Of a DNA stretch of 64,000 bases, positions 33,428 through 42,078 are shown piece after piece (position 1 is the first letter of the stretch; each line of letters begins with the position of its first letter). The stretch comes from an uncultured Cryomorphaceae bacterium (GTDB taxonomy: Bacteria; Bacteroidota; Bacteroidia; Flavobacteriales; Schleiferiaceae), in contig CAKZJV010000007.1 of NCBI GenBank assembly GCA_937120475.1, positions 2,310,068 through 2,374,067 of the forward strand. The letters run 5' to 3'. The notes under the pieces were generated by a model. It made no database searches, was not told the origin of the DNA, and was given only the letters and a program-made list of their open reading frames with translations. The translations under genes were made by a program, and so were the position numbers.

Positions 33428-34580
33428 CTTTGCCAGTCCCACTTCTATTGCCTTTTTTTCTTCTTTTTTGCGGACGTTTCTTCCTGCGTTTTTTGTTTTT
33501 ATGGTCAAAGCGGGAAACGCTATCCTGGCCTACCACATTTTCATAATTGGGAGTGGTGCTTGGAAGCTCTTCCACCATTTCTTCCAGCGAGTCCGGCTTT
33601 TTGCCTTGCTGGTTCATGCTCATAATTTCCTTGACCGTATTCAGTGAAAGCGCAATCCAGTCCACGTTACTTGCATCGTAGGCGTACCATAGCTTTCGCC
33701 TGAAAATATCCATCTTTTGAAACGTAGCTTCTCCCTTTTGGGTTTGTAACTTTTCCTGCGTATCCGGGAAGTCCTTCAGTGCTTCCAGGTAGGTGTCCAG
33801 TTCATAATTGAGGCAACACTTGAGCTTGCCGCACTGCCCGGCCAGTTTTTGAGGATTTAAGGATAGCTGCTGATAGCGTGCAGCAGCGGTATTTACCGAA
33901 CGAAAATCAGTTAACCAGGTGGTGCAACATAACTCCCGTCCGCAAGAACCAATACCTCCAACACGACCAGCTTCCTGGCGTGTTCCAATCTGTCGCATTT
34001 CTATCCTTATCCTGAATTCGGAGGCCAGAATTTTAATAAGTTCCCGGAAGTCCACCCGGTCATCAGCCGTATAATAGAAGGTGGCCTTGGTATTGTCACC
34101 CTGGTATTCCACATCGCTCACCTTCATCATCAGCTTGAGGTCCTGCGCAATTTGGCGGGTGCGCAGCATGGTGTTTTCCTCTTTTTCACGGGCCTGTTCC
34201 CAGGTATCGATGTCCTTTTGATTGGCTTTGCGGTATAGTTTCTTTTGATCTTTAGAATCGGGTTTTTCACCTTTTTTCTTCATCTGGAAGCGAACCAACT
34301 CACCGCTTAGTGAAACACTTCCAATATCATGGCCGGGATTGCCCTCTACAGCCACCAGATCGCCCATTTGCAGGGCTATATTGTTCACATTCTTATAAAA
34401 CTCCTTTCGGCCATTCTTAAAACGAACTTCTACAAAGTCGAAAGCCTGCTGGCCGGCCGGTAATTCCATGTCTGATAACCAATCAAAAACGGTAAGCTTG
34501 TCGCAACCGTTAACACCGCAAGAACCATTGCTCTTGCAACCTTTTGGGAGCCCGTTAGTACTACAACTATTGCATCCCAT
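33417..34580 (-). CDS. ricT: PSP1-domain protein RicT/YaaT
   Basis: Cytoplasmic regulatory protein; in Bacillus, RicT forms an Fe-S complex that tunes RNase Y processing, and its role in Bacteroidota is not established. The 387 residues start with a Cys-rich segment (MGCNSCSTNGLPKGC, then SCGVNGCD) and carry the PSP1 core with IGSCGRELCCTTWL and CGKLKCCLNYELD, giving the cysteine ladder of the family, and end in a Lys/Arg-rich tail (KKRRKKRPQKRRKKG). It heads the six-gene operon to 27871 and has a perfect -7 element upstream. Confidence 0.9.
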   Translation of the reverse strand: MGCNSCSTNGLPKGCKSNGSCGVNGCDKLTVFDWLSDMELPAGQQAFDFVEVRFKNGRKEFYKNVNNIALQMGDLVAVEGNPGHDIGSVSLSGELVRFQMKKKGEKPDSKDQKKLYRKANQKDIDTWEQAREKEENTMLRTRQIAQDLKLMMKVSDVEYQGDNTKATFYYTADDRVDFRELIKILASEFRIRIEMRQIGTRQEAGRVGGIGSCGRELCCTTWLTDFRSVNTAAARYQQLSLNPQKLAGQCGKLKCCLNYELDTYLEALKDFPDTQEKLQTQKGEATFQKMDIFRRKLWYAYDASNVDWIALSLNTVKEIMSMNQQGKKPDSLEEMVEELPSTTPNYENVVGQDSVSRFDHKNKKRRKKRPQKRRKKGNRSGTGKGES

Positions 34581-34637
34581 TTATTTCGGTTTTTATCTAA
34601 AACATGAATTGGCACGGTAAATTGTGCCCTTCCGGGG

Positions 34638-34645
34638 CAAATATA
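34638..34645 (-). promoter_or_regulatory. -7 element of the ricT-gldH-PBP operon
   Basis: The minus strand reads TATATTTG, a full match to TAnnTTTG, giving a leader of about 50 nt before the ATG at 34580. The -33 element is not clear. Confidence 0.5.
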
Positions 34646-34666
34646 TCAATTCAATTCAGGAGAAAG

Positions 34667-34698
34667 TTGTACCGAAAAATCATTTTTGGATAGCTTTA
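34667..34698 (+). promoter_or_regulatory. Promoter of porZ-recO
   Basis: TTG at 34667-34669, a 21-nt spacer and TAGCTTTA at 34691-34698 (7 of 8 to TAnnTTTG). The implied start near 34705 fits the ATG at 34726 and lies upstream of the TTG at 34717. Confidence 0.5.
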
Positions 34699-34725
34699 GC
34701 GTTTCTTTACCACTAATTGCATTTT

Positions 34726-37071
34726 ATGAACAGATTTACAAGCTTGTTGCTGGTATTTTTGCTGATTATGAGTTACTCACGGGCCCAAACGGCTGACCGG
34801 ATTGGCGTATGGGTGGATCACCTTCCTTACGGTGCGGGAGTGGATATAGTAAAGAAAGGAGAAGAATTATACTGTGGGGTAGAACAGGGGTTGTTTATAC
34901 TGAACACCCGCGATCGCGATATCCAAAGGCTTTCCAAACTCAATGGCTTAAGTGATGTGAATGTAACCGCCCTGGCCTTAAGTGAAAGTACGGGTGAGGT
35001 AATCGTTGGTTATGAAAACGCCAATATTGATCTTCTCAATGGTGGTGAAATCGTTAACATTCCGGATATATCCCTTTCGGCCAATTATCCGGGTCTGCGC
35101 ACGATCAATCATCTTTTTCCCTATGAAAACCTGGTGTATATATCCACCGACTTTGGGATTGTGGTGCTGGACCTCAACCAGCGCATTATCAAGGAAACGT
35201 ACATCATCGGTGAAAACGGGCAGAACCTGCGCGTAAACCAGGTTACCATAAACCCCAATACCAACCGTATTTATGCCGCTACCGAACTGGGAGTGTACAG
35301 TGCTTCCCGCGAAAGTGCCCTGCAATTTTTTGCCAACTGGCAAAGGGATTCTCAAATAAGGAGGCGGGCCAAGCACATTACCTTTTTTGCCAATACCATA
35401 TACGTTAACCAGGAATTTACCAGCTCCACTCCATTGGACTCTGTTTTTTACCTGGAAAATGACACCTGGAATTATGCCCAGGGAATTGATCGTAGTGCCT
35501 ATGATTATATGAATGAAAGCGAAGGTTTGCTGGTAATGTGCAATACCTTCAGTGCCCAGGCCTTTTTCAGGCAGGGTGACCAACATTCTTTAAAATACAA
35601 CATCAACTTCGCCACCTTGGAACTTGAACCGGAAGAGTATGACCCTACCGCGGCCGTGGCCGGTGACGATGGCTCCAATGTGTTTTGGTCGTTGGACGAT
35701 GCACGGGGTCTTTATCTCCACTTTAATCAATACAATGAAAACATATTGCCCAATTCGCCCAATTCCAGAAAGGCCTACACCATGCATCATAACGGAGACC
35801 GGCTTTTTGTGGCCCCGGGGGAAATTAATGACATATGGGCCGGGCAATTCGATAACTCCGGATTTTACATACTGGAAGTAGAAAACTTCATCTGGAATAA
35901 CTTCCAATCCACCACCGATCTTGGCGACCTCAAAGATATTTTGGCCGTGATCAGCGACCCCAATGACAATCGCCATTACTTCATCAGTGCCTATGACAGT
36001 ACCATTGTGGAATTGAGAGACGATCAGGTCGTCCGCTTCATTAACCGGAACACGGTGGGGGAAGACAATTTCCCGGGGATAAATGGCAGTAGTAAACACC
36101 GGGTAGGTGATTTTGCCAACGGTGTGGATGGTGATATATGGTTCACCAATTCACTTACCGACCGTCCCCTGGGTGTAATACGTGCCGATGGTTCTGTAGA
36201 GTCGTTTGGACTGGGATCAGCGGTGAGCAGTTCTACGGCCATTAAGGATATTATGTACACCAGCGAAGACCAGATTTGGATACAAACACGTACGGCCGGT
36301 ATTGTTATAGCCAAGTTTGATGGTAGTCGCATTCAAACCCAAAAGATGCAATCCAGCGAAAACCTGGGTAACCTGCCCACCGAAACGGTGCTGAGCTTTG
36401 TGGAGGACAAGGACGGTGAGGTGTGGATAGGTACCAATGAAGGGGTGGCCGTTTTGTACAGCCCCCAAAACCTGTTTGAACCCAACCGCAATTACGATGC
36501 CCAGCGAATTATTATTGATGATGACGGTGACGGGTTGGGTGATCCCTTCTTAGGGGGTGAACAGGTGAATGATATTGAAGTGGATGGCTCCAACAAAAAG
36601 TGGTTTGCCACTTCCAGCAGCGGAGTGTTTTATACCTCGGACGATGGTCGCGAGGAGATCTACCACTTCACCAAGGAAAACAGCCCCTTGTTGAGTAATA
36701 ATGTTATCGATATCGAAATTGACGATCAAACCGGTATGGTATATTTCGCTACCGACCAGGGAATTGTTTCCTTCCAGGGTGTGGCCACCGAAGGTTCTGA
36801 TTTTAATGAAGATGTTTTTGCCTACCCCAATCCGGTTGAGCCGGGTTATGAAGGACCGATACTGATCCGGGGCCTGGTTACCAACGCCCAGGTAAAAATT
36901 ACCGATGTGGAAGGAAATATTGTATTTGAAACGGTGGCTGACGGTGGACAGGCCATTTGGAGCGGACGCAATTTTGACGGAAAAAGGGTAAAAACCGGGG
37001 TCTATTTGGCTTATGTAACCAATGATTTAGGCACCTCTACCGCAATCACTAAAATACTGATTGTTAATTAA
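34726..37071 (+). CDS. porZ: Type IX secretion system protein PorZ
   Basis: Surface component of the type IX secretion attachment complex, where PorZ helps the sortase PorU modify cargo. The 781 residues have a signal peptide (MNRFTSLLLVFLLIMSYSRAQ), the family's WVDHLPYGAGVDIVKKGEELYC opening, two beta-propeller regions of the two-component-regulator propeller type (about 30-690; repeats such as GVEQGLFIL and IGTNEGVAVL), and a C-terminal Ig-like type IX sorting-type domain from AYPNPVEPGYEGP (about 700). It lies directly before recO (TAAATG junction), the arrangement I recall for porZ. An upstream TTG start is less likely than the ATG at 34726. Confidence 0.85.
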   Translation: MNRFTSLLLVFLLIMSYSRAQTADRIGVWVDHLPYGAGVDIVKKGEELYCGVEQGLFILNTRDRDIQRLSKLNGLSDVNVTALALSESTGEVIVGYENANIDLLNGGEIVNIPDISLSANYPGLRTINHLFPYENLVYISTDFGIVVLDLNQRIIKETYIIGENGQNLRVNQVTINPNTNRIYAATELGVYSASRESALQFFANWQRDSQIRRRAKHITFFANTIYVNQEFTSSTPLDSVFYLENDTWNYAQGIDRSAYDYMNESEGLLVMCNTFSAQAFFRQGDQHSLKYNINFATLELEPEEYDPTAAVAGDDGSNVFWSLDDARGLYLHFNQYNENILPNSPNSRKAYTMHHNGDRLFVAPGEINDIWAGQFDNSGFYILEVENFIWNNFQSTTDLGDLKDILAVISDPNDNRHYFISAYDSTIVELRDDQVVRFINRNTVGEDNFPGINGSSKHRVGDFANGVDGDIWFTNSLTDRPLGVIRADGSVESFGLGSAVSSSTAIKDIMYTSEDQIWIQTRTAGIVIAKFDGSRIQTQKMQSSENLGNLPTETVLSFVEDKDGEVWIGTNEGVAVLYSPQNLFEPNRNYDAQRIIIDDDGDGLGDPFLGGEQVNDIEVDGSNKKWFATSSSGVFYTSDDGREEIYHFTKENSPLLSNNVIDIEIDDQTGMVYFATDQGIVSFQGVATEGSDFNEDVFAYPNPVEPGYEGPILIRGLVTNAQVKITDVEGNIVFETVADGGQAIWSGRNFDGKRVKTGVYLAYVTNDLGTSTAITKILIVN

Positions 37072-37791
37072 ATGCTAGCTAAGACCGCTGCCATAGTACT
37101 GGGCTCGGTAAAGTATGGCGACAGCAGTGTAATCCTCAAAACCTATTCCCGTGAATATGGTGTTATCAGCTTTATTGCCGGTGGTGTACGTGGCAAAAAG
37201 GGGAATGTGCGCAGTGCGGTAGTGCAGGTACTCAACCAACTGGAAATTGTTTTTTACCCCAACTCCAGGGGAGAATTAAAGCGCATTAAGGAAGTATCCG
37301 TCCCCAAGGCTTATCAAAACCTTATGTTCGACCCTTTCAGGAACTGTATCAGCATGTTTCTGGCGGAGTCACTTACACACTTCATCCGGGAAGAAGAGGC
37401 CAACCACCCACTGTATGAGTACCTCTCCAACTCGCTTTTTTTGCTCGATAAACTGGAAAGTGGTGTGGCCAATTTCCACTTAGTATTCCTGTACCGCTTA
37501 AGCTCTTACTTAGGGTTTGAGTTGGGAAACTCGCGGGCACTGCCCTATTTCGATCTGCTGGCGGGTAGTTATGAGGCCTATGAACCTCCGCATGTACACG
37601 TGCTTAAGGGCGAAGTGCTGGAGCATTGGAAAAAACTGGCCGAAACCTCTTTGCACGATCTGCAGGAACTAAAGCTGAATGGAAACCAGCGCTTGAAAAT
37701 GCTGGAAGCGATGCTAACCTACTACCGCCTGCACTTGCGCGACTTCGGTGAATTAAGATCGCTGGATGTTTTGCACGCGGTATTGCACTAA
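37072..37791 (+). CDS. recO: DNA repair protein RecO
   Basis: Recombination mediator that helps load RecA on SSB-coated DNA in the RecFOR pathway. The 239 residues have the N-terminal OB fold (TAAIVLGSVKYGDSSVILKTYSREYGVISFIAGG) and an alpha-helical C-terminal half with NFHLVFLYRLSSYLGFEL. The Cys4 zinc site of many RecO proteins is not evident, as in other Bacteroidota. The ATG follows the porZ stop with no gap; the stop overlaps the convergent DUF4837 gene by 4 nt. Confidence 0.9.
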   Translation: MLAKTAAIVLGSVKYGDSSVILKTYSREYGVISFIAGGVRGKKGNVRSAVVQVLNQLEIVFYPNSRGELKRIKEVSVPKAYQNLMFDPFRNCISMFLAESLTHFIREEEANHPLYEYLSNSLFLLDKLESGVANFHLVFLYRLSSYLGFELGNSRALPYFDLLAGSYEAYEPPHVHVLKGEVLEHWKKLAETSLHDLQELKLNGNQRLKMLEAMLTYYRLHLRDFGELRSLDVLHAVLH

Positions 37792-38771
37792 GACTTTATG
37801 CTCAGGGTTTTGAGAATAGCCTCCAGTTCCAGCACAAAATTCCGCTTTTTGGTTTCAGGAGAAAAAATGAAGCCATCCAAAAATATTACCTGGTTATTGG
37901 CTTCATCATATACCGTGTAATTAATAAAGGGGCCTCCCTTAAAATCGTTTTTGGTGCGCCATAAGCCACGGGTTTCTATGGCAAATTGATCGGCTATCTG
38001 TGTATTTACGATGGTGGGAGCTATTAAGTCTTCGGTAACCATATAAGCACCTTCCCGCTCACTTTGAACGTGCAAGGCGGTAAGGCTATCCCTAAGTGGA
38101 ATAATTTCGGTTCCCAGGCCTAACCTCTCATTGGTCATTGGCTGGAAATAAATGATGATCCCCTGGTCCGTCTTGAGCGTTTTATTCCACATTACCATCA
38201 GGTTTTCCTGTTGCACCTCCACCTCAAAGGAAGTGGGGATAGCCATAGAAACATTGTGTTGTTCAAGCAGCGGCAGGTTTTTGTGCACCTTGGCACTTAA
38301 ACGCTTTTGCAGTATATCTACTTCCAGTTCTTTGAAGGCCTTGTACATTTCCTCGCTGCGGGCGCGCACCAGCTCACTCAAGGCTCTTTCGTCTTCGGCA
38401 GCCAGGTTAAAAACGATTTGCGGCTCTGCCCATAAGTCTTCCTGTTTTGTAAAACCGAATTCCGCTTTTTCCAGTACTACAATATTTCGGGCACGCTGCA
38501 ACAGAGTGTTGAACTTATCCGGTTCAATTTGACGAACGGTAAATTCCGGTTCGGGCTGCGGCAGGCCGGGTTGAGGGGAGCTGAAAGTTTTTCGCAGTTC
38601 ATCGCCTGCCACCGTTTGCCATAGCGATTCTTTAGCCACCACGATGAGGTCCAGGCGACCGCCATTACTATCCGGCAAAGTGTCTTTAAAAACCCGCGAG
38701 CCGGTGGTGTTATCACCATTACAGGCTACCAGTAAAAAGGCAAAAAGGAAAAGGAGGTTACGCAACTGCAT
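37788..38771 (-). CDS. DUF4837-family lipoprotein
   Basis: A 327-residue lipoprotein with signal MQLRNLLFLFAFLLVAC. The middle and end (RLDLIVVAKESLWQ, PTSFEVEVQQENLMVMW, TRGLWRTKNDFKGGPFINY, VFLDGFIFSPETKKRNF) match the DUF4837 family, found in Bacteroidota and of unknown role. It begins at a TGATG junction with the lytic transglycosylase stop, so the two are translated together, hinting at a cell-wall connection. Confidence 0.85.
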   Translation of the reverse strand: MQLRNLLFLFAFLLVACNGDNTTGSRVFKDTLPDSNGGRLDLIVVAKESLWQTVAGDELRKTFSSPQPGLPQPEPEFTVRQIEPDKFNTLLQRARNIVVLEKAEFGFTKQEDLWAEPQIVFNLAAEDERALSELVRARSEEMYKAFKELEVDILQKRLSAKVHKNLPLLEQHNVSMAIPTSFEVEVQQENLMVMWNKTLKTDQGIIIYFQPMTNERLGLGTEIIPLRDSLTALHVQSEREGAYMVTEDLIAPTIVNTQIADQFAIETRGLWRTKNDFKGGPFINYTVYDEANNQVIFLDGFIFSPETKKRNFVLELEAILKTLSIKS

Positions 38772-40312
38772 CAGGTTTTAGAAAAGATTTTGATCGTCAT
38801 GCCTGCTTTGAGGCCTTTAGCACTTTTTATGCTGTTCCAATCCATGATATTTTGGGCACTTATACCCGGGTAACTCTTGGCTATGCTGTAAAAGGAATCT
38901 CCGCTGCGCACGCGATAAGTTACGTATTTGCGGCCATCGCTGGCGGTTTTGGGGGATAAGGTAGCGGGTTTAGCTGAGGCGGAGGCGTTGCGCGGCATTT
39001 TGCGGGGGTAAATGGTCAGCTTTTGGCCTACGTGTATGGTGTTCCCCCTCAAACCATTCCAACGCCTGATACTGGATACGGAAACCCCGTATTTCTCAGC
39101 AATTAGCCCCAAAACCTCACCGCGCTTCACGCGATGGGTAAACTTGTCGCTGATTTCCACATAATCCGGTGTTTCGGTTTTTTGCTGCTCAAAGTCTTTT
39201 TGGGCCAGGGTATAAATAGAATCTTCATTGGCCACAAAAAGCCCCATTTTGGAGGCAGGCAGCACCAGGGTATAATAGTCCGATTCGTTTTTAGGAATAA
39301 TTTTATAGCGGTAGGCCGGATTCAAAAACTGCAATTCCTCTTCAGAGATACCCACCAGGTCCTGTATTTGCTTGAAACTTAATTGCTCTTTAATGGCGAT
39401 GGTATCCGTTTGAAAGTAGGAGGTCTTTATTTCCGATGGAAAAATGTGATGATCCTGGGCGTGGTTCATAATGTAATTCACCGCAATAAAGGCCGGAACA
39501 TAACCCTGTGTTTCACGGGGCAGGTAAGGGCGTATTTCCCAATAAGTTTGTTTGCCTCCCGACCTGCGAATGGCGCGGCTTACATTACCGGGGCCGGAAT
39601 TATAAGCGGCCAGGGCAAGATTCCAATCGCCAAAAATGCCATACAACTGGGAAAGATACTGGCAGGCGGCTTCGGTAGATTTAATCGGGTCGCAACGCTC
39701 ATCAATATAGCTGGAAACCTTAAGGCCATTTAGTTTTCCGGTACTGAACATAAACTGCCAAAGACCGGTAGCTCCCACCCTTGAGCGAGCCAATGGGTTA
39801 AGGGCTGACTCTACAATGGCGAGGTATTTTATTTCAAGAGGCAGGTTAAAGCGGTCCAGGGTTTCCTCGAACAGGGGAAAGTAGTATTCCGCCAGGCCGA
39901 GCATACGGCTTACCTGTTCCCTGCGGTGTTTACTATAAACATCGATGTAACGCCTTACATCGGGATTGTAATCGAGTTTAAAGGGGGTAGCGTTATTGAG
40001 AGCAGCTATGCGCTGTTGGTAAATAGTATCGTGAAAATCAGGTAGGGTATAGGTTTCGCGGGTGTCTTCGGTATCCAAAAACTCTTCCGTGGATTCGAGG
40101 TTTTCATTGCTACCGAAAAAGCTGAAGTTCATCAAACTATCCAGCCGCATTACAAAAGGGTCATCGGTAAGGTTAATAGCAGCGAGGTCTATCGGCTTTA
40201 CCTTTTTAATGGTATCGTTTTCCGGTCCGGTGGGTTGAAATGAGGCCTGAGCTGTGAAGTGAAACAATCCTAAAACACATCCCAAACCATAACAAGCTTT
40301 CTTCATCATCAT
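38771..40312 (-). CDS. mltD: Membrane-bound lytic murein transglycosylase with two LysM domains (MltD-like)
   Basis: Cleaves glycan strands of peptidoglycan. It has a signal peptide (about 1-24), an SLT family 1 domain (about 130-290) with the catalytic Glu in AIVESALNPLARSRVGATGLWQF and the typical AAYNSGPGNVSRAI motif, and two LysM repeats (about 385-430, HRVKRGEVLGLIAEKYGVS, and about 460-510, YRVRSGDSFYSIAKSYPG). Three consecutive ATGs at 40312, 40309 and 40306 are all possible; a GTG at 40336 would lie at the predicted transcription start and is unlikely. It has a good promoter at 40344-40373. Confidence 0.88.
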   Translation of the reverse strand: MMMKKACYGLGCVLGLFHFTAQASFQPTGPENDTIKKVKPIDLAAINLTDDPFVMRLDSLMNFSFFGSNENLESTEEFLDTEDTRETYTLPDFHDTIYQQRIAALNNATPFKLDYNPDVRRYIDVYSKHRREQVSRMLGLAEYYFPLFEETLDRFNLPLEIKYLAIVESALNPLARSRVGATGLWQFMFSTGKLNGLKVSSYIDERCDPIKSTEAACQYLSQLYGIFGDWNLALAAYNSGPGNVSRAIRRSGGKQTYWEIRPYLPRETQGYVPAFIAVNYIMNHAQDHHIFPSEIKTSYFQTDTIAIKEQLSFKQIQDLVGISEEELQFLNPAYRYKIIPKNESDYYTLVLPASKMGLFVANEDSIYTLAQKDFEQQKTETPDYVEISDKFTHRVKRGEVLGLIAEKYGVSVSSIRRWNGLRGNTIHVGQKLTIYPRKMPRNASASAKPATLSPKTASDGRKYVTYRVRSGDSFYSIAKSYPGISAQNIMDWNSIKSAKGLKAGMTIKIFSKT

Positions 40313-40343
40313 TTCTTTCGGTTTTTGGTATCTCACAAATTGA

Positions 40344-40373
40344 AAAATATAATCTTGTAATAATTTACTGCAA
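40344..40373 (-). promoter_or_regulatory. Promoter of the lytic transglycosylase-DUF4837 pair
   Basis: The minus strand reads TTG at 40373-40371, a 19-nt spacer and TATATTTT at 40351-40344 (7 of 8 to TAnnTTTG). The leader to the ATGs at 40312-40306 is about 26-32 nt. Confidence 0.55.
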
Positions 40374-40388
40374 GACTCTATTTATCAA

Positions 40389-41810
40389 CTAATTATTGTT
40401 CATTAACCGTGCCGAAAATTCCAGCAGGTTTTTTTCTTCCCAGGATCTGCCCATCAGCTGAATACCAAAGGGCAGTCCATTGCTGTGTTCTCCCAGCGGC
40501 AATGAAACGGCCGGGTTACCACTAATATTGGCCTGTACGGTAAAAATATCCTCCAGGTACATAACGGTAGGGTCAAGTTGCTCCTTGCCCATTTCAAAGG
40601 CCGTGTGCGGTGAAGTAGGTGAAAGGATAAAATCGTAATCCTTCAATATTTTATTGGTTTCATCCTGTACAAGCCTGCGGGTTTTTTGCGCTTTGCCGTA
40701 ATAAGCATCGTAGTAACCACTGCTCAATACAAAAGTGCCCAGCAATATTCTCCGTTTCACCTCCTTGCCGAAGCCTTCGGTACGCGATTTTTTATAGGTT
40801 GATTCCAGGTCACTGGCTTCGGTGCTCCTGTGTCCGTAATGAATGCCGTCATAACGGGCCAGGTTGGAGGAAGCTTCGGCTGTAGTAAGAATATAATACA
40901 CGGGAACCATTACATCCAACCAGGGGAAACTCACCCCTTCTACCGTGTGGCCCTCGGCTTTAAGCTTTTCAATAATGGCCTGGGTGCGCTCCCTGATCTC
41001 CGGATCCAGGCTTTTGTTCACCAAAGCGTCCTTAATAAAGGCTATTCGTTTGAGTGGCTCTTCACCGGATGAGAAATCACTGGCCTCAATATCCCGGCTG
41101 GAAACGGTACTGTCGTATTCATCCGGGCCCGCCATTACTTCATAAACACGGGCGGCATCTTCCACACTATTGGTAAAGGGACCGATTTGATCAAAAGAGG
41201 AGGCAAAGGCAATTAAACCGTGGCGGGAAACGCGCCCGTAGGTGGGCTTAAAGCCCACTACCCCGCAAAAGCTGGCGGGTTGGCGAATGGAGCCACCGGT
41301 ATCGCTGCCCAGGGCTACGTGGCATAAACCGGCTGCTACCGCAGCTGCACTACCACCCGATGAGCCTCCGCTAACCTTACTGTTATCGCGGGGATTCTTT
41401 ACCGGTCCGAGGGCTGAAAATTCATTGGAAGAGCCCATAGCAAACTCATCACAATTCAAGCGGCCTATGATAATGGCATCTTCAGCGAGCAGCCTTTCCA
41501 CAACGGTTGAGGAGTAAAGGGAGGTAAAGCCTTCCAGTATTTTGCTGGAAGCCGAAACGTTGTGCCCCTTAAAACAGATGTTGTCTTTAATCCCCAGTAT
41601 CATACCGGCCAGCTTACCGGCCGAGCCTCTCCGGATTTTTTGGTCGATCACCGTGGCACGGCTGCGGGCATCGTGGGCAAAAACTTCCAAAAAGGCATTC
41701 AAATGCTCATTGTCCTCAATGCGCTTCAGGTGTTCTTCTACCAGGGTGCTGCAACTGAGGCTACCCTCCGATAGTTTTTTCTGAACTTCGGTAAGCTTTT
41801 TAAAATCCAT
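40389..41810 (-). CDS. gatA: Asp-tRNA(Asn)/Glu-tRNA(Gln) amidotransferase subunit A
   Basis: Glutaminase-type amidase subunit that releases ammonia for amidation of misacylated tRNA. The 473 residues have the amidase-signature triad at Lys75 (GIKDNI), Ser150 (VSGGSSGGSAAA) and Ser174 (TGGSIRQPA), with spacing as in characterised GatA. It is the last gene of the envelope operon, 28 nt after tatA. gatB and gatC are not in the window. Confidence 0.93.
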   Translation of the reverse strand: MDFKKLTEVQKKLSEGSLSCSTLVEEHLKRIEDNEHLNAFLEVFAHDARSRATVIDQKIRRGSAGKLAGMILGIKDNICFKGHNVSASSKILEGFTSLYSSTVVERLLAEDAIIIGRLNCDEFAMGSSNEFSALGPVKNPRDNSKVSGGSSGGSAAAVAAGLCHVALGSDTGGSIRQPASFCGVVGFKPTYGRVSRHGLIAFASSFDQIGPFTNSVEDAARVYEVMAGPDEYDSTVSSRDIEASDFSSGEEPLKRIAFIKDALVNKSLDPEIRERTQAIIEKLKAEGHTVEGVSFPWLDVMVPVYYILTTAEASSNLARYDGIHYGHRSTEASDLESTYKKSRTEGFGKEVKRRILLGTFVLSSGYYDAYYGKAQKTRRLVQDETNKILKDYDFILSPTSPHTAFEMGKEQLDPTVMYLEDIFTVQANISGNPAVSLPLGEHSNGLPFGIQLMGRSWEEKNLLEFSARLMNNN

Positions 41811-41838
41811 TTAAGGTGGGGGATTTTGGGGAGCAGAA

Positions 41839-42030
41839 TTACTTGTTAGAGCTCTCGGACTTCGCTTTCTCCTCTTCTTTCACGGCATCTTTAAATTCCT
41901 TGACGCCACTTCCCAAACCTCGCATTAACTCAGGGATCTTGCGGCCACCAAACAACAAAAGCAGTGCTACAATAATGAGCACGATCTGCGGCCATCCGAT
42001 CATCCCTAAAAAAACCATCGCAAAACTCAT
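41839..42030 (-). CDS. tatA: Sec-independent translocase protein TatA/E
   Basis: Pore-forming small subunit of the twin-arginine translocase. The 63 residues show a short transmembrane helix (IVLIIVALLLLFGGRKIPEL), the invariant FGGRKIPE hinge, an amphipathic helix (MRGLGSGVKEFKDAVKEE) and a charged tail. It sits between the EnvC-like gene and gatA, 48 and 28 nt away. tatC is not in the window. Confidence 0.9.
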   Translation of the reverse strand: MSFAMVFLGMIGWPQIVLIIVALLLLFGGRKIPELMRGLGSGVKEFKDAVKEEEKAKSESSNK

Positions 42031-42078
42031 AATCCGTACGTTTTTAAAAGAGCAGCAAAGGTATGAATTTAAAGCGTA

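Noticed and set aside
32942-33508. ATG at 33508 as start of gldH
   Set aside because: Would overlap ricT by 92 nt and put 27 charged residues before the lipoprotein signal; GTG 33427 fits better.
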